Of a DNA stretch of 64,000 bases, positions 36,110 through 47,899 are shown piece after piece. Source of the DNA: Colias croceus. Lineage: Eukaryota > Arthropoda > Insecta > Lepidoptera > Pieridae. The position numbers and the translations under genes are program-made. Location: contig NC_059544.1 of assembly GCF_905220415.1 (NCBI RefSeq), positions 64,501 through 128,500 on the forward strand, in the 5' to 3' direction. The stretch's first letter is position 1. Every line of letters begins with the position of its first letter. The notes under the pieces were generated by a model. That model was not told the DNA's origin. It was given only the letters and a program-made list of their open reading frames with translations, and ran no database searches.

Positions 36110-36560
36110 TTCTCAGCGAGCTTTAAAGTGTCATAACATAATGAGTTGCACGCACACACTGCGCACCGCACACAGCACACAGCGCACATAGCGAGGCGCT
36201 GAAACGTACTATGTATTCAGCGATAAAGGAGCGGCTCCCTGAAGGCGCCGCCTCCGCGCCTTCTCTCTCTCTAATGTATTCACGTTCAAGCTACTCATTT
36301 TTTATCGCCGTCGCGCTTCGCATTAGAATTTACAGGCGAGAAAATTTCACGCACACTCGCAAAGGATTTCCCGGCGCGGGAAAAGCGGCTCTCTCCCGTG
36401 GTGGGTGAGGCGATTATCAGCTGTTGGAGCGGCGGCGGGAGGGGGGAGCATTGTAAATTCGCGCGGCGGGGCGGCCGCGGCGGGCGGCTGTGCGGCTCGA
36501 TAAGGCCGAGCGGCTTCCGCTCGCCGCTCCTGCTATTGATATTTCATTGCACACGTCATG
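36110..36560. promoter_or_regulatory. GC islet, candidate regulatory
   Basis: CpG-rich with CA-rich near-tandem units at 36150-36195 and a G-rich run at 36430-36450. Plus-strand frames at 36211-36622 overlap each other and carry no domain, so I do not call a gene. Confidence 0.28.
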
Positions 36561-39500
36561 TTCAAATTTTATATTTTATTACTTTTACCTATGAATACTC
36601 GGCATTAAATTTCGCGGTTTAAATAGCTCCATTGACAATTAAATAGAGCTTGCATAGCTCTATCATAAAGCCTACACCACTGTATGTAAATAGGGTGGGT
36701 CCCACTTTAACGCTTCAAATATGAACATTACGTCATAATGTAGCTTTACTGATCAGAATATATGAGTAATGTAAATATATTATGATGTAGACATGACCGC
36801 AGAGTAAACATTAACAGAAAGCATTAGTTAAGTTCCTTAGATATTATATTTTAAGGAAAAGCGAAGTACCTTGACCTATGCCAAGAAAGACTAAAAACTA
36901 AACTAAACTAGTGCATACCTACATATTTTATAATTTTACTAAAGGGCATTTAAATTTAAAAAGTTTATCAGAACGTGTGACATTTCATGTCCGTTGCAGC
37001 CACAAAAACGTTCAGACGCAATTAAAATACTTACTAAAAAGTTATGAATTTCAATACATATGAGCTTAAATTAATAGACGCTCATTTTTATTTCGTAAAC
37101 GACGAAACAGTTACAACACATTGTATTATGTATATTATTGACTATTTAATACGACAGATATTATTTTAATATTGTTAAGATATATTTTATGATATTATAT
37201 TAGAATATGTTAAGAATAAGTACTACTTTGTTCATAGATAACCAGTTAATACGAAAACTGATAAGGAACATTCGAGAGTGTTCCCTGGAAAGTTGAAACT
37301 CGATATAACAAATCGTTGAACACTCGCGCCCCGATGCAGCTTTTTGTACCGGGATACTTACGATTTATTTGGCGGATTATAAGTGTAAAACCCAGATGTA
37401 AGCAAGTTTCACAGTCGGGCGCGGCTGGGCCTATCATTTTCCACACGGCTCCACCACTGTCCGCACAATTTAACTAACATCCCGGACTAGCCACTCGCCA
37501 CTGCTTTGGATAACAAATCACAATATTTTCCTTGAAATATACTTCCTACTTACTCTTAAATATCGTACTCTTTCACACTGTATTCTTTATTTTAATAAAA
37601 CACATTTCACTTCTTTGTGTCTCATTATACTCGTAATTTTCTAGCTTCCCTCTTCTAGCTTCAAGAAGACTACCTACATGAATTTGTATTAAAATTTACA
37701 ATATATTATTGTGGTATAATTTTTTTGTCTATATGTAATAAATGTAATCAATTTATTTCAATTAGCGACTAGAAAGGTGGTTAAAACAAATATTTCAATA
37801 CATTCATTCATATTTCAATGTATCCGTAGGAGCTTGCTCCCAGTCTCGCTCGAGGCTCGAACCCAAAACATCCGGCTGTAAACTGCGAGTTTCTAAACAC
37901 CCAATGGAAACATGAAAGCAATTCTTTAAATCAATAATATTCGGTGAGCAAACAAATCACAGGACCCGTACACAAGTTCCGCGGAGGCATTCGGTTCAAT
38001 TCCGAACAAGAATGTGGGGTATTTGTTAAGAACTAATAACATTTCATTGTACGGTAAACAAAAGGCCTGGTCCGCAAACAAGATCGCCCCCGGCCGCCCG
38101 CCGCCCCCCCAGGGCTGGCCACAGGTGGAAAACTTTACTTCAAATGCTCTTAAAAGAGAATTAATTAAAAGGGAATAGTAAAATGTCTTGGATATTTCTG
38201 TGACTTTTTTATTTAATCATATTTGCTCTCTTAAAACATAATTTTATTTGCAAACATATGTCTTCGAAGATGATTGAAACGAAAATCGATATGAACAGTC
38301 CTTTATTAAATAATATTTTCCCATTAAAGCTATAACCAAAAATATATATTCTAACAATTAATTGTATATTAGATAATATTGAAGCTAGATCGCTTAAAAA
38401 TAAAACTGCATTAAAATTAATTTTCAAACGACTGACAGCCCTGCCACCCTTCCGCCTTCGCGGATCTTCCAATACATTGTTTTAATTATAAAGACATTTA
38501 ATATTTACAACATTCTGATATCGCAGAGTCACCTGCTCCTTGATCACTCGGCAGCTGGAACAAAGGAGTAGGGACATGCGTGTGAGAGACATTATGACAC
38601 CTGGGGTTAAACATTTACACCTTCAATTAGTAATAAGAAGTAAGTTATAAGTAGGTATGTAGTATTATTTATAATCGTAAGACGTTCACTACTCTATATC
38701 TCATAACAGAGCTTTCGAAATTAGATTGTCAGCACCATATTACGTAAACCCTACTAGGTACTGTTCAATCGACACTATAAAAACACACAGGTCCATTTTT
38801 CATATTTTATTCTTACCATTTGGTTATTTTTGACTCTAGCCTGTGTTTTGCGCAAATTAGTAACGTAAAGGTGAAACTTTTCATGAATTCCTTAACAAGC
38901 ACCTGTTATTTATGTTTTGGAACCGGCGCCGGTACGCGGTGGCGTCACAATTAAAGTGAAATAATGTGAGTTTGCGTGTGCGCATGTCGCAAAGGTCTCT
39001 CGAAAGGTCAGTGGTGTGTAGTGGACAGTGGTGTAACGGAACTATCTCCGGGCTCCAAGCTGCAGTTTTTTGCGCTTTCCTGCGGTGAAAGCCGGTGTGT
39101 AGGTCATACCTTAAATGGAGCGACTATTGAGATTAGATTGTGTTTGTTCGCTTGTTTGTGCGTGTTTATGTCAAGTTATTAAGATGAGAATTTTCAAGCA
39201 TGTCTAGCCATGGATCCTTAGTGTTGTGAGTACCTTTTTTGCTTACTACAGTGTATTAAGGGTGGCTAATATTTAATTAGTGTGTGAATTTTAAAAACTA
39301 CATGCACAGTGAGTCATTTAAATGTAAAAACAATACCTACACACTAACCAGTAACTACTCCTAATGATTATATTAACACAAATTCTGATAACATGCTATT
39401 GAATATTAATCGTGATTGTATTGTAGCCCTAAAGGTTTAAGAAGAGATACGATCTAATAGTTTGTAATGAAGATAATAAAAACCAACTTGGTATTCATAT

Positions 39501-40194
39501 TGTGGATAATTTAGAGAATCGTCAAAGTGAGTGGAAGCCGTTGGCTTGTCGTTGCGTGATTTAATGATCCACCACACTTCATACAAATTTACACATTATC
39601 TATTCTGATAATTATTGATGAGAGTCACGCCTCTGGTTCCGGGAACCAAACTGACAAATGCTTGTCATTAGTATTGATTTTATTTGGATATGTAGTTCAG
39701 TTTAATATTTTACGGCATATTATAAATATCAGAAAACCAATACAGTTTACATTTACGAGGAGTTTTCAATCAAACTTTCAACTCTGCTTTAATATAATAA
39801 TAACAATGTACAAAGCCGGAAAGCAAACTAGGGTCATAAAAGCAAAGGTCAGCCAAAAGCGGGTTCCACGAACCGATCAGCCACGTGCGAACAATGTAGC
39901 TCGCAAGGACTTACGCAGAACTCATCAATATATTGTTTTTTGTTTTACTCCGATATGTGACAAGATTTACCTATTCAAAAGTATATATTTTAAAGAATGA
40001 CGAGTAATGTAAAACGGCTCGAGATGATATTATATACGTGGTTTTGAGTTTTTTGATAGTTAGCTCCGCACATGGGCATTTGGTTTGCGAATGACTGACT
40101 ATAATTCCAATAATTCGTGGATTAAAAAGATTGTGAAAAGGAAAGAAAGATGGGTGAGAGGCATCCTTCCTTCCACTTACAAAATATATACCTA
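36561..40194. other. AT-rich DNA with minor islets
   Basis: No gene is supported. A GC patch with C-runs lies at 38085-38130. TTGCGCAAATTAG is at 38848-38860, and a small islet at 38900-39130 includes GCAGTTTTTTGCGC. The rest is AT-rich. Confidence 0.5.
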
Positions 40195-40371
40195 TCTTAA
40201 TATATATAAATCTCGAGTCACAATGTTTGTCCTCAATGGACTCCTAAACCACTTAACCAATTATAATAAAATTCGCACACCATGTGCAGTTCGATCCAAC
40301 TTGAGAGATAGGATAGTTTAAATCTCAAATCGTTTTAGAGAAAGCGGGCGAAGCCGCGGGCGGTAAGCTAG
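40195..40371 (+). mobile_element. 177-bp non-autonomous Helitron
   Basis: Begins TC after an A and ends CTAG before a T. The GGGCGAAGCCGCGGGC hairpin lies about 10 bp inside the 3' end. The body includes GGACTCCTAAACCACTTAAC and GTGCAGTTCGATCCAAC. An opposite-strand copy of exactly the same length lies at 49043-49219. Confidence 0.85.
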
Positions 40372-40716
40372 TATATATATATGTAGCAAACAATCTTCAA
40401 ACTGATTGTTATGAATAAGAAATGCGTTATGTTTCATATAACATTAAATAAATACTAGTATCGACGTCTACAAGTTTTTACAAGAATATGTAACAAGTAC
40501 TTATCTGATTTACAGAATATTGACTTTAAGCTGTATGAAGCTGGGATCCAGTCATTTTAGATCAGTGTTCCTAAGATGTATGAAATTGAAATATTATATT
40601 ATATTTCAAATATCGACTTCCTAGTTCCTTTTACCTATATAGGTAGTGTAATATTTTATCGGTAAAATAATTGGTATCTAGTTTCGACATCATCAAATTT
40701 TAATTAATCACTTATA
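40372..40716. other. AT-rich spacer between elements
   Basis: No gene or bounded repeat seen. Confidence 0.45.
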
Positions 40717-40915
40717 ATACCACAAGAGCTTCAAAATTATCGGGTATTTTCCGATAGGTTCGTTGCAAACAAATGAAGGAGTCAAGTTTTTAGTCAAGGC
40801 TAAAAATTCACGAGCGCGAAGCGCGAGTGATTTTTCCTGAAAAACTTGACGACTCTATTTGTTTGCAGGGAACCTTGAGGGAAATGCCAGATAATTTTGA
40901 AGCTCGTGTGGTATT
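40717..40915. mobile_element. 199-bp near-complete foldback palindrome
   Basis: ATACCACAAGAGCTTCAAAA at the left mirrors TTTTGAAGCTCGTGTGGTAT at the right, and pairing continues inward with mismatches to a tiny loop at the GCGCGAAGCGCG centre (about 40811-40830). Non-coding. A transcript in either direction would form one long hairpin. Probably a MITE or part of one; it directly abuts a second palindrome. Confidence 0.8.
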
Positions 40916-40920
40916 CTGGA

Positions 40921-41107
40921 GATTATTTTTCCGTCCCAAATGTCGGCCAATAATTTCACAATTGAATTAAACCTGGCAGTTTGACGTCAGCGACCAGAGA
41001 AAATTTTCAAAAAATTATCAGTATACTGTATAATACCATGTAGGTTGTACCACGTGACGTCGAATGGTGCAATTCTATTGGTCGATATTTGGGTCGGAAA
41101 AATAATC
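40921..41107. mobile_element. 187-bp inverted-repeat element
   Basis: GATTATTTTTCCGTCCCAAA at the left edge pairs with TTTGGGTCGGAAAAATAATC at the right. About 32 bp pair well, and more weakly further in, around GACGTCA. Non-coding. It may be an independent MITE or the second half of a compound element with 40717-40915. Confidence 0.72.
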
Positions 41108-41740
41108 ACTGTAATTATAGAATTCAGTTTACTATTTACAAACCCGTTTGCTGCCGTGTTTCAGAATAATGTCGTAAGAGATTTAATTAAATCACAAAGG
41201 TGCTCGATTTTGGAATAGAATAAAAAATATATTCTGATATATTGTTCGAGATGACAAACCATGACCGTTAGTTGACTACACTCAGTTCAGAAATCCCCAA
41301 TCAATTAGTAAACAGGCAGAAGCGACGGGATCCGAACCCACGGCCCGCGTACGACCGGAACATATTAAAGTGTCGAGTGTATGGACTGCGCGTGCGCACG
41401 GACAATAGCGGAGTAGAGCTTTCCGATAGGGTTGCCACATGACACTTGTTATAATAGATGTGACTGTTTTTTTTTAACCTCACGCGTCTTGAAATATAAA
41501 GCAGTACGTGTGTTTTTATTTGTCGGTGAAGAGTTGTTGTTGATTAAAAAAATCAGTATCGACATTTTTATTATATTGTAGCGAATCATTGATGTTTTTT
41601 TGTGAAAGGAGACGTTGATACACCCCTCGTTTATTCTTATTTAGGTACTACTTTAACATAACCAAACATGAAAATATTTTCTCTACAAATTATGTCATCC
41701 TGGACTGCTTCATTGCATAGCTTTTCGTTCTGTCATTATC
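41108..41740. other. AT-rich DNA with a tRNA-like B-box
   Basis: Minus strand GTGGGTTCGGATCCC at about 41327-41341 matches a pol III B box, as in tRNA-derived SINEs, but no convincing A box or cloverleaf precedes it. No gene. Confidence 0.4.
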
Positions 41741-42475
41741 ATACATAACCAAATCTTTAATAGCTTTTTTTTTATAGTGGAGAATGCATTTAGGCATACC
41801 CAGGGCACTCGGGGAAAGAGCCCTGGGTTATGTCGGACTCACCCTGCTGAGTGCAGGGACCTACCGACTAAACTCCACTGTGTTCCGCCGTGCCGCTTTA
41901 TAGACGGGGCCGCGGGTATTCGGTAGAACCGCGTCCGCGGCCCCGTCAGCGGCAGCCTATCTCCAGGCCCAACGCGAATGTGGCGGGAGGCCGCCAGGTC
42001 TACCTTCCTGGAGGGGCGGCGTGAGTGGAACACTTCTCACGCCGCCTCTCCGCACCGGATGATGGATTATATCCCCGTTCCACCATCAAATCTTTAATAG
42101 CTGCCCAAAAGCGGCCCATAGCGTTCCAGATCGGTTACAGGTGCGATACACTATCAACATTTCCTATCATTTGTGGTATGTTATCAAAATTTCCTTTCAA
42201 CTCTAAAAAAATTCATCAAATTACAAAAAAAACCTTGGCTGGCAAAAGGTTGTGTTTTATAGAAATAAATCTGTACCAAAAGCGCGGCCCTACCGTGGAA
42301 GGCTCTACTTCAGGGAAGGAAGCGTCTCTCGGAAGCGCACCTGTTGGCTGCGCATTGCCATGCGCGACGTGTGCCCAGTGTTGTCCGCTCCCAGTGGCCG
42401 CGCTAATCGCACCTGTGCCCGATCTGGTACGCTATGGGACGCTTTTGGGCAGCTATTAAAGATTTGGTTATGTAT
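41741..42475. mobile_element. MITE with about 70-bp inverted arms, left arm split by a retroposon
   Basis: The outer ATACATAACC pairs with GGTTATGTAT. The left arm is 41741-41765 plus 42103-42147; the right arm is about 42406-42475. Joined, the left arm mirrors the right through GCCCAAAAGC, CCCATAGCG, CCAGATCGG and CAGGTGCGAT. TA at both edges would fit a TA-targeting superfamily. The interior (about 42150-42400) is non-coding; the 144-codon frame across it is chance. Confidence 0.8.
41766..42087 (-). mobile_element. Retroposon (SINE or truncated LINE) nested in the MITE arm
   Basis: A 15-bp target-site duplication AAATCTTTAATAGCT (41751-41765 and 42088-42102) brackets a 322-bp insert. It begins with a T-run, which is a minus-strand poly(A) tail, followed by TATAGTGGAGAATGC, GGGTTATGTCGGA and CTCCACTGTGTTCCG. 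A related copy lies at 53576-53741. There is no convincing ORF. Confidence 0.88.
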
Positions 42476-42983
42476 ATGCGGATGTTATTGCGTGGAATTA
42501 ATTGGGCTGTTCAATTATTAACCGGTGATTAGTCAAAAATGAAATTGTTTTGCTAAATGTACGCTCGAACTCTACGAATAAAATAATAAAAGATAAATGT
42601 ATCATATCTTTATCGGATTTTATTTCCATTTCTGTTGAGGAAGGTCATGGTAAAAGGTAGAAAGACACAGATAAGCTCCCCCTCTCTTTGATTTTTTATT
42701 TTCATGCATCTACCTGTAATTGTTAATTGAAAGGAGTTATCGATTGTTTCAACGTTTAATTTTTTTTCCAATAAGTAAGTTTAGTTAATATTTACTTAAT
42801 ATTTGAATGTGACGACAATTTAAAATAGTTCATCCACATCTCGTATAATATTACAAAACACAATAATTACAAAAGGTGCCACAAAAGGAGCGCCGTGTAG
42901 TGTTGGAGCTGCGCAGGCGCATACAAAGTGTAGAGACATTGACCGGCGCCGAATCGGGCAAGGCCGGGGTCGAACCCACTTAC
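42476..42983. other. AT-rich DNA with short GC patch
   Basis: Non-coding. The patch at 42890-42980 contains TGCGCAGGCGCAT (42910-42922), close to the NRF1/erect wing palindrome. Confidence 0.45.
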
Positions 42984-43030
42984 CTCATCGCCTTGCCGCC
43001 GTGGATTATGTTTGCGGTTAATGGGAAAAT
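42984..43030 (-). CDS. Weak candidate exon upstream of the 34.2 kb exon, 47 nt
   Basis: The minus strand has an acceptor (TCTCATCAAG), a 47-nt block and a consensus GTAAGT donor. Read to end in phase 0 it encodes FPINRKHNPRRQGDE, which would join in frame to the 34.2 kb exon. However, the bases after the donor (GTGGGTTCGACCCC) also fit a pol III B box, so the block could be part of a tRNA-derived SINE. There is no family match. Confidence 0.25.
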
Positions 43031-45461
43031 CTTGATGAGATTGTTAGATTAGATACAGGTGCTTTGTGTGTGAAGTTTTGCACTTTTGATTTTTAACACT
43101 TTTGATTTTTAGCAAAATATTAGGAGATTAGTTATGTGTAGGTATTATAAACAGAAATGAAAGAAAGAAATAATGTTTGTTTAGCACCACACAAAACAAA
43201 ACGAAAAAATTACAAAAAATGAAAAATACTTATTCACTGATCAGTGTGGTTAATAAAGGTAGCTATGTGCAGCATGTGCTACAAGAAAATGAATATTCTG
43301 AAAATCATAAACAAGTAATCACTGAACTGTAATAAAATATAATACAGCCAATTACAGAAAAAAGCTGTTAAGAATCAGCTCTATCATTGGAGCATCCAAA
43401 AATAAGATAATTAATTAATAAAATATTGTTTTAATTCAAATCTCAAATTATTCAATAAATCACAAATTAGAGACAAGACACCTCTTAATTCTTAGCTTTA
43501 AGTCTTAAAAATATTAAGTGAGTAACGATGATGTTATCACTGACGCCTACTGACGCTAAGATAAATTAACTAACAATAATAATGTGTATCAAGATCTTTT
43601 TTTTATTTTTTAAAAATCGTAGGATGATAAAACTTTATTAAACTTTACGGAAGGTTGTTACTCGTATAATATAATATAAATTATGTGATGTCTTGGGACA
43701 GTCAATCTTTAATCTTTTTATGAGCCTCCTTGATAAAATATATTGTATATTAATATCATTTGATATAGTATAGCTCTTATTTTATGAGTTTTTGTGCAAA
43801 AAAATCTATTAGCTTCTAAGACGAAATGACGTGATATTATTTACCTACATTGCTGCAGTTTGGAATTTGGATTCAACCTTGCTTATAATGGATCGTATGA
43901 TTTTGGATACGAAAACAAGTAAAAGCTACAGAATGTATCAATGAAATAAATTGTAATTATAAGTGCAAAGTAGGATATAATAATGGTAATTTCTACTTTT
44001 AACTTAAAATTCAAATTCAAACTTTCTTAACTTTACATTAATTTACTCGGTAACTGTAGAATTGTCTCTACAATTATAGTGTCATTTTTTAATCAATTTT
44101 TCTCTAAACATTGATTAAAAAATCATATCAGAAAACTGTCTGTGAACATTATCAAATTATATCAATAACCTGACAAATATACATAAATCTCACATTGGTG
44201 AGTCATTGATTCCCGCGTTAAGCAGTTTATTAGTCTAATGCATCTGCTTGCTATGCGCGGCCCCACTCCCGCGCAGGTGTGCGGCCCGCGACTCGCATCA
44301 CAACTACATCACATTATACACCACGATTCTGAACTCTATGTGTTTATGATAAGATGCACGTGATTTGTTATGATAATATTGACAATATCGAAGGATTTTT
44401 TTACTCAAGTAACTCATTGTCCGGTATATGTTAAGCGTGGTATAGACTAGCGATGTCAGAATCAAAGCAGACAGATAAAAACTATCTTTTTCAACGTAGT
44501 TTATCTAATAATTATTTACAAGATTGTTCGGTACCTATATACACATTTTCATGTTAATTATTTGATACTTTTTCTTTTATAAAATCTTCCAGGATTTTTT
44601 ATAAGAAATCGCTAGTAGAGTTTTCAACTGCAAATCAAACAAGCGTCTCAGTCACGGCGTGTTTAACGCTCGTGTATGCGAGACCTAAATGCAAACACGC
44701 AAGTTGAATATGAATCGCGGCGATCTCGCAGTTTTTTGCGTTTCATTTGAAAGCGATTGTCTCTCTCAACGCGGACGCATTCGCTCTAATCGACGATCAA
44801 GTGATTATACCTTTGTTAAACTTAATCAGAGCTAGTTTATAAAGAGATTGTTAGTTTGGTTTAGTAACTAACTGCTGGCACATTTTGAAAAATCTTTCCT
44901 GTTAGAAAGGCTCTTAGCAATAACTTTACGACTCTATGATGGCCTAGTTATACTTCAACATCATACACAGTAAATTATTTTACATTAACTCATGATGATT
45001 ATCATGACCCAGTGGCAATGTGTACTTAGAGACAATATATCAAGCAATAGACAGTCAGAAGTCTGCTGACAACAGCCGCGTATCGCGATGTAAATTATTA
45101 TAATTGCGTGTGGTGACATTTCTTACGTTCGCGTGAATAACTCTACATTTTCTTTAAATTATTATATGGTTCAAATTTGTAATAGATTATTGAATTTAAC
45201 AACTTCAATGATTGAAAGATCAATTTAGTTGTTTTAAAGAGCAATAATTAACAGCTATCTTTACAAGCATCCTTTATCTGAGCATAGTACAACAAAATGA
45301 AGCCCTTATATCTTTATGATGAACAGCTCGTTGCAAGCGAGTTCAGCAGCACATGTTCTGATAGGATCAGACCGCGGTATGGTAATGGCGTCGTGAGCCA
45401 GCTAATTATATCATAGCGTATCGGCTATCGCGTATCGCACTTACTCATGCGATATCGTGTA

Positions 45462-45490
45462 GTGTCGTGCCGTGTCGTGCCGTGTCGTGC
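45462..45490. repeat. Three-copy CGTGTCGTGC tandem repeat
   Basis: A 10-bp unit with a slightly degenerate first copy, in a CpG-rich patch. Confidence 0.75.
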
Positions 45491-45820
45491 CGGCCACGGA
45501 CCGCCTGGCTTTTATAGCCGCCTGTCAGCGACGCTCGCTCACTAATAATATGATGTAATTTTTACGGAGATAGAGTATGTTGTTGTTAATAAGTTGTAAT
45601 CTTGGAAGATTGAGTTTATTCACTACCATCTGCAAAACATCATCGTTAAGATGGCGACACCTCTACCTTACGCCTATGTACAAGCAGTGTGCCCCGGCTT
45701 CGCCCGTATAATTCATTGATTGATTGACTGACTCTAAAAAAACTGTAAAAGGCTTCAATGAATTCGCCAGTTCGGTAATAAAGATAAAATCGTTGAAATA
45801 TTCACTAAAGCTTACAAGAG

Positions 45821-46060
45821 CTTTATTTATTTATTTATTCATCTATACATCTTTGACTTACAGTACAAAACATACCAAAACGCACAAAGATAACAATTAT
45901 TACAAAGTCTGACTTAAAAATAAGGTACAATTAGAGACAAACGATACAATATTAACATTAAATAGGTCAACTTCAGATTTAGCACGTAAAAATTTATTTA
46001 ACAAAGTAGTCTTTGTAGTGTTGTTAATTCTTTTCACTATGAATTCTTTCACTTACAGGT
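45821..46060 (-). mobile_element. Probable retroposon 3' end with (TTTA)n
   Basis: CTTTATTTATTTATTTATT on the plus strand is read as an AAAT tail of a minus-strand element. The adjacent sequence resembles decayed lepidopteran LINE 3' ends. No target-site duplication found; limits are approximate. Confidence 0.35.
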
Positions 46061-47281
46061 AAAATCAATCATGCTGTTAAACAAATATCTGCCAACAATA
46101 ATTAGGTATATTAGCAGTGAATAAAATACATAATATATACATTTTATATATTTTATTTACTGCCAATTTACGTATATTTATTTAATTAAAGTGATTCAAA
46201 ATGGTATGCGTATAATATCACACTTAAAGTCTTAGTGGTTAAATAACAAAGGTAAAAAAATGTGGAAAATCTAGAAAAAATGTGTGTGATAATCAATTTA
46301 ATTAAAGAATTAATCAATCATGAAAAATAATTCAAAATTAGGTATACGTGACCATGGTCCATGACCAAGCATCATTATATGTATATGCATTAAGCATATT
46401 AACAAATTGCAATACATACTTAAAATAAGTGTAATAATGCTGAAAAACTAAATAGTAATGAACTAATGACTAATGAAGAGACATTGGCATCTAAAGTGCA
46501 AGTCAAAATGTAGAATAATTAATAACGGCTCTAATATGTATTTCAATTTGATCTCATTCACAATTGTCCTTGTCTCTGACATATTAATAATATTGATATT
46601 ATGAAACAAGCGTTGGATTTGAAAGAATTACATTAAAAATAATAACCACTTAAAATAACAAAAAGTAGTACAATGTGTGAAATATAAGCAAATAAGCATT
46701 TCACTGGAAAGTACGAATGCCTTAACACAGCGATGATCAAGTAGATGAGCTTGTTTCCACTTTCCTGGGCCCAGATCGATGGGATTGCCGTGAGAAGTAG
46801 TTTATCTGGCACGTGATAGCTCGCGTGTGCATCTGATTACCTGTGGGAATATGTAGATTGTCCAGACGTGTGGAAAGGTACGTTTGAGATACTTGATAAC
46901 ACATTTAGCGCGAACATGATGGAAATTAACATCTCGATACAGAACACACTTTACTTTAAAATAATATTTGCTTGCAAGAATGTCTCTACCGTAAAGAAGC
47001 TCTAAAATTTTGCGTTTTAATAAAAAAAAATGTCTCCAAGATAAAATATAAAGTATTGGTTCAGAAATTTTGGTATGAACTTAAACATTGATAAACAGTT
47101 TCATTGTGGTATCGTGTTTAATAACTAAATAAATTTTAACTTTAACTGTATATTATTATTTATTTTAAAACTTTTTCAATAGATAAAGATTTTTTCTATT
47201 TCTATATTTTGTATTTAATCATAATGTTATGACTTCATCTAGGTATTCACCTAGTAATACTGAATTGATTAACAAACACTA

Positions 47282-47332
47282 AAAATAATTTATGATAAAT
47301 CATAACAAAAAATAATTTATGATAAATCATAA
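47282..47332. repeat. Two-copy tandem repeat of a palindromic unit
   Basis: AATAATTTATGATAAATCAT is present twice head to tail. Each unit holds the palindromic core ATGATAAATCAT-like, so the locus can fold as one or two hairpins. Confidence 0.75.
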
Positions 47333-47864
47333 TCATAGTCCATAAACATCTTTGTCAATTACTTATTATGCATATATACATTACAACAGCTAATACAGTG
47401 TATTCGTTAATATCATTGTGATAAATGTGGTAAATTGATTATTTTTTTGTGATGAAAGAATATTATGTCTCGAAAAGTTGACTAAAAATTTTGGTGGAAC
47501 CTCACGAACCACAAGAGCTTACTAACTGTACAGTGTGGTAGGTACCAAAGAACTAAAAAATGTTTTCATTTATAAAAACATGAAGATAAAAAACGTATAA
47601 CCAATCAATACATATTGAAAGAGACGAATAAAGTTCTTTAAAACACGGTTTGTGAGAGCATGCAGGTAGCTCTACCACGAACTCCTATCGCTTCGGTATC
47701 ATAAAGGAGATCAAAGAAACACTATTTAGTATGTACAAATGTCTTTCAACATGTCTTTCTACATACTATTCCTTTAAAATGCACTTAAATAAGCTATAAA
47801 GAAACTCTTTTTTTTTCTTAATATACCTCTAAATGGTAAGTTTTCTTTAAATAATAATAAACAG

Positions 47865-47899
47865 TGGCCCATACCCCGGGTTCGAACGCGCATGGGCCA
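47865..47899. repeat. GC-rich hairpin with TTCGAA loop
   Basis: TGGCCCAT and ATGGGCCA form an 8-bp perfect stem around CCCCGGGTTCGAACGCG. GGTTCGAAC resembles a tRNA T-loop, but no tRNA cloverleaf is found around it. Confidence 0.6.

Noticed and set aside
41320..41400. tRNA or tRNA-derived SINE on the minus strand
   Set aside because: Only a B-box-like sequence; I could not fold a cloverleaf or find an A box at the right distance.
42025..42459. 144-codon plus-strand frame
   Set aside because: Runs from a retroposon across the MITE arm into its interior; a chance frame through transposon DNA.
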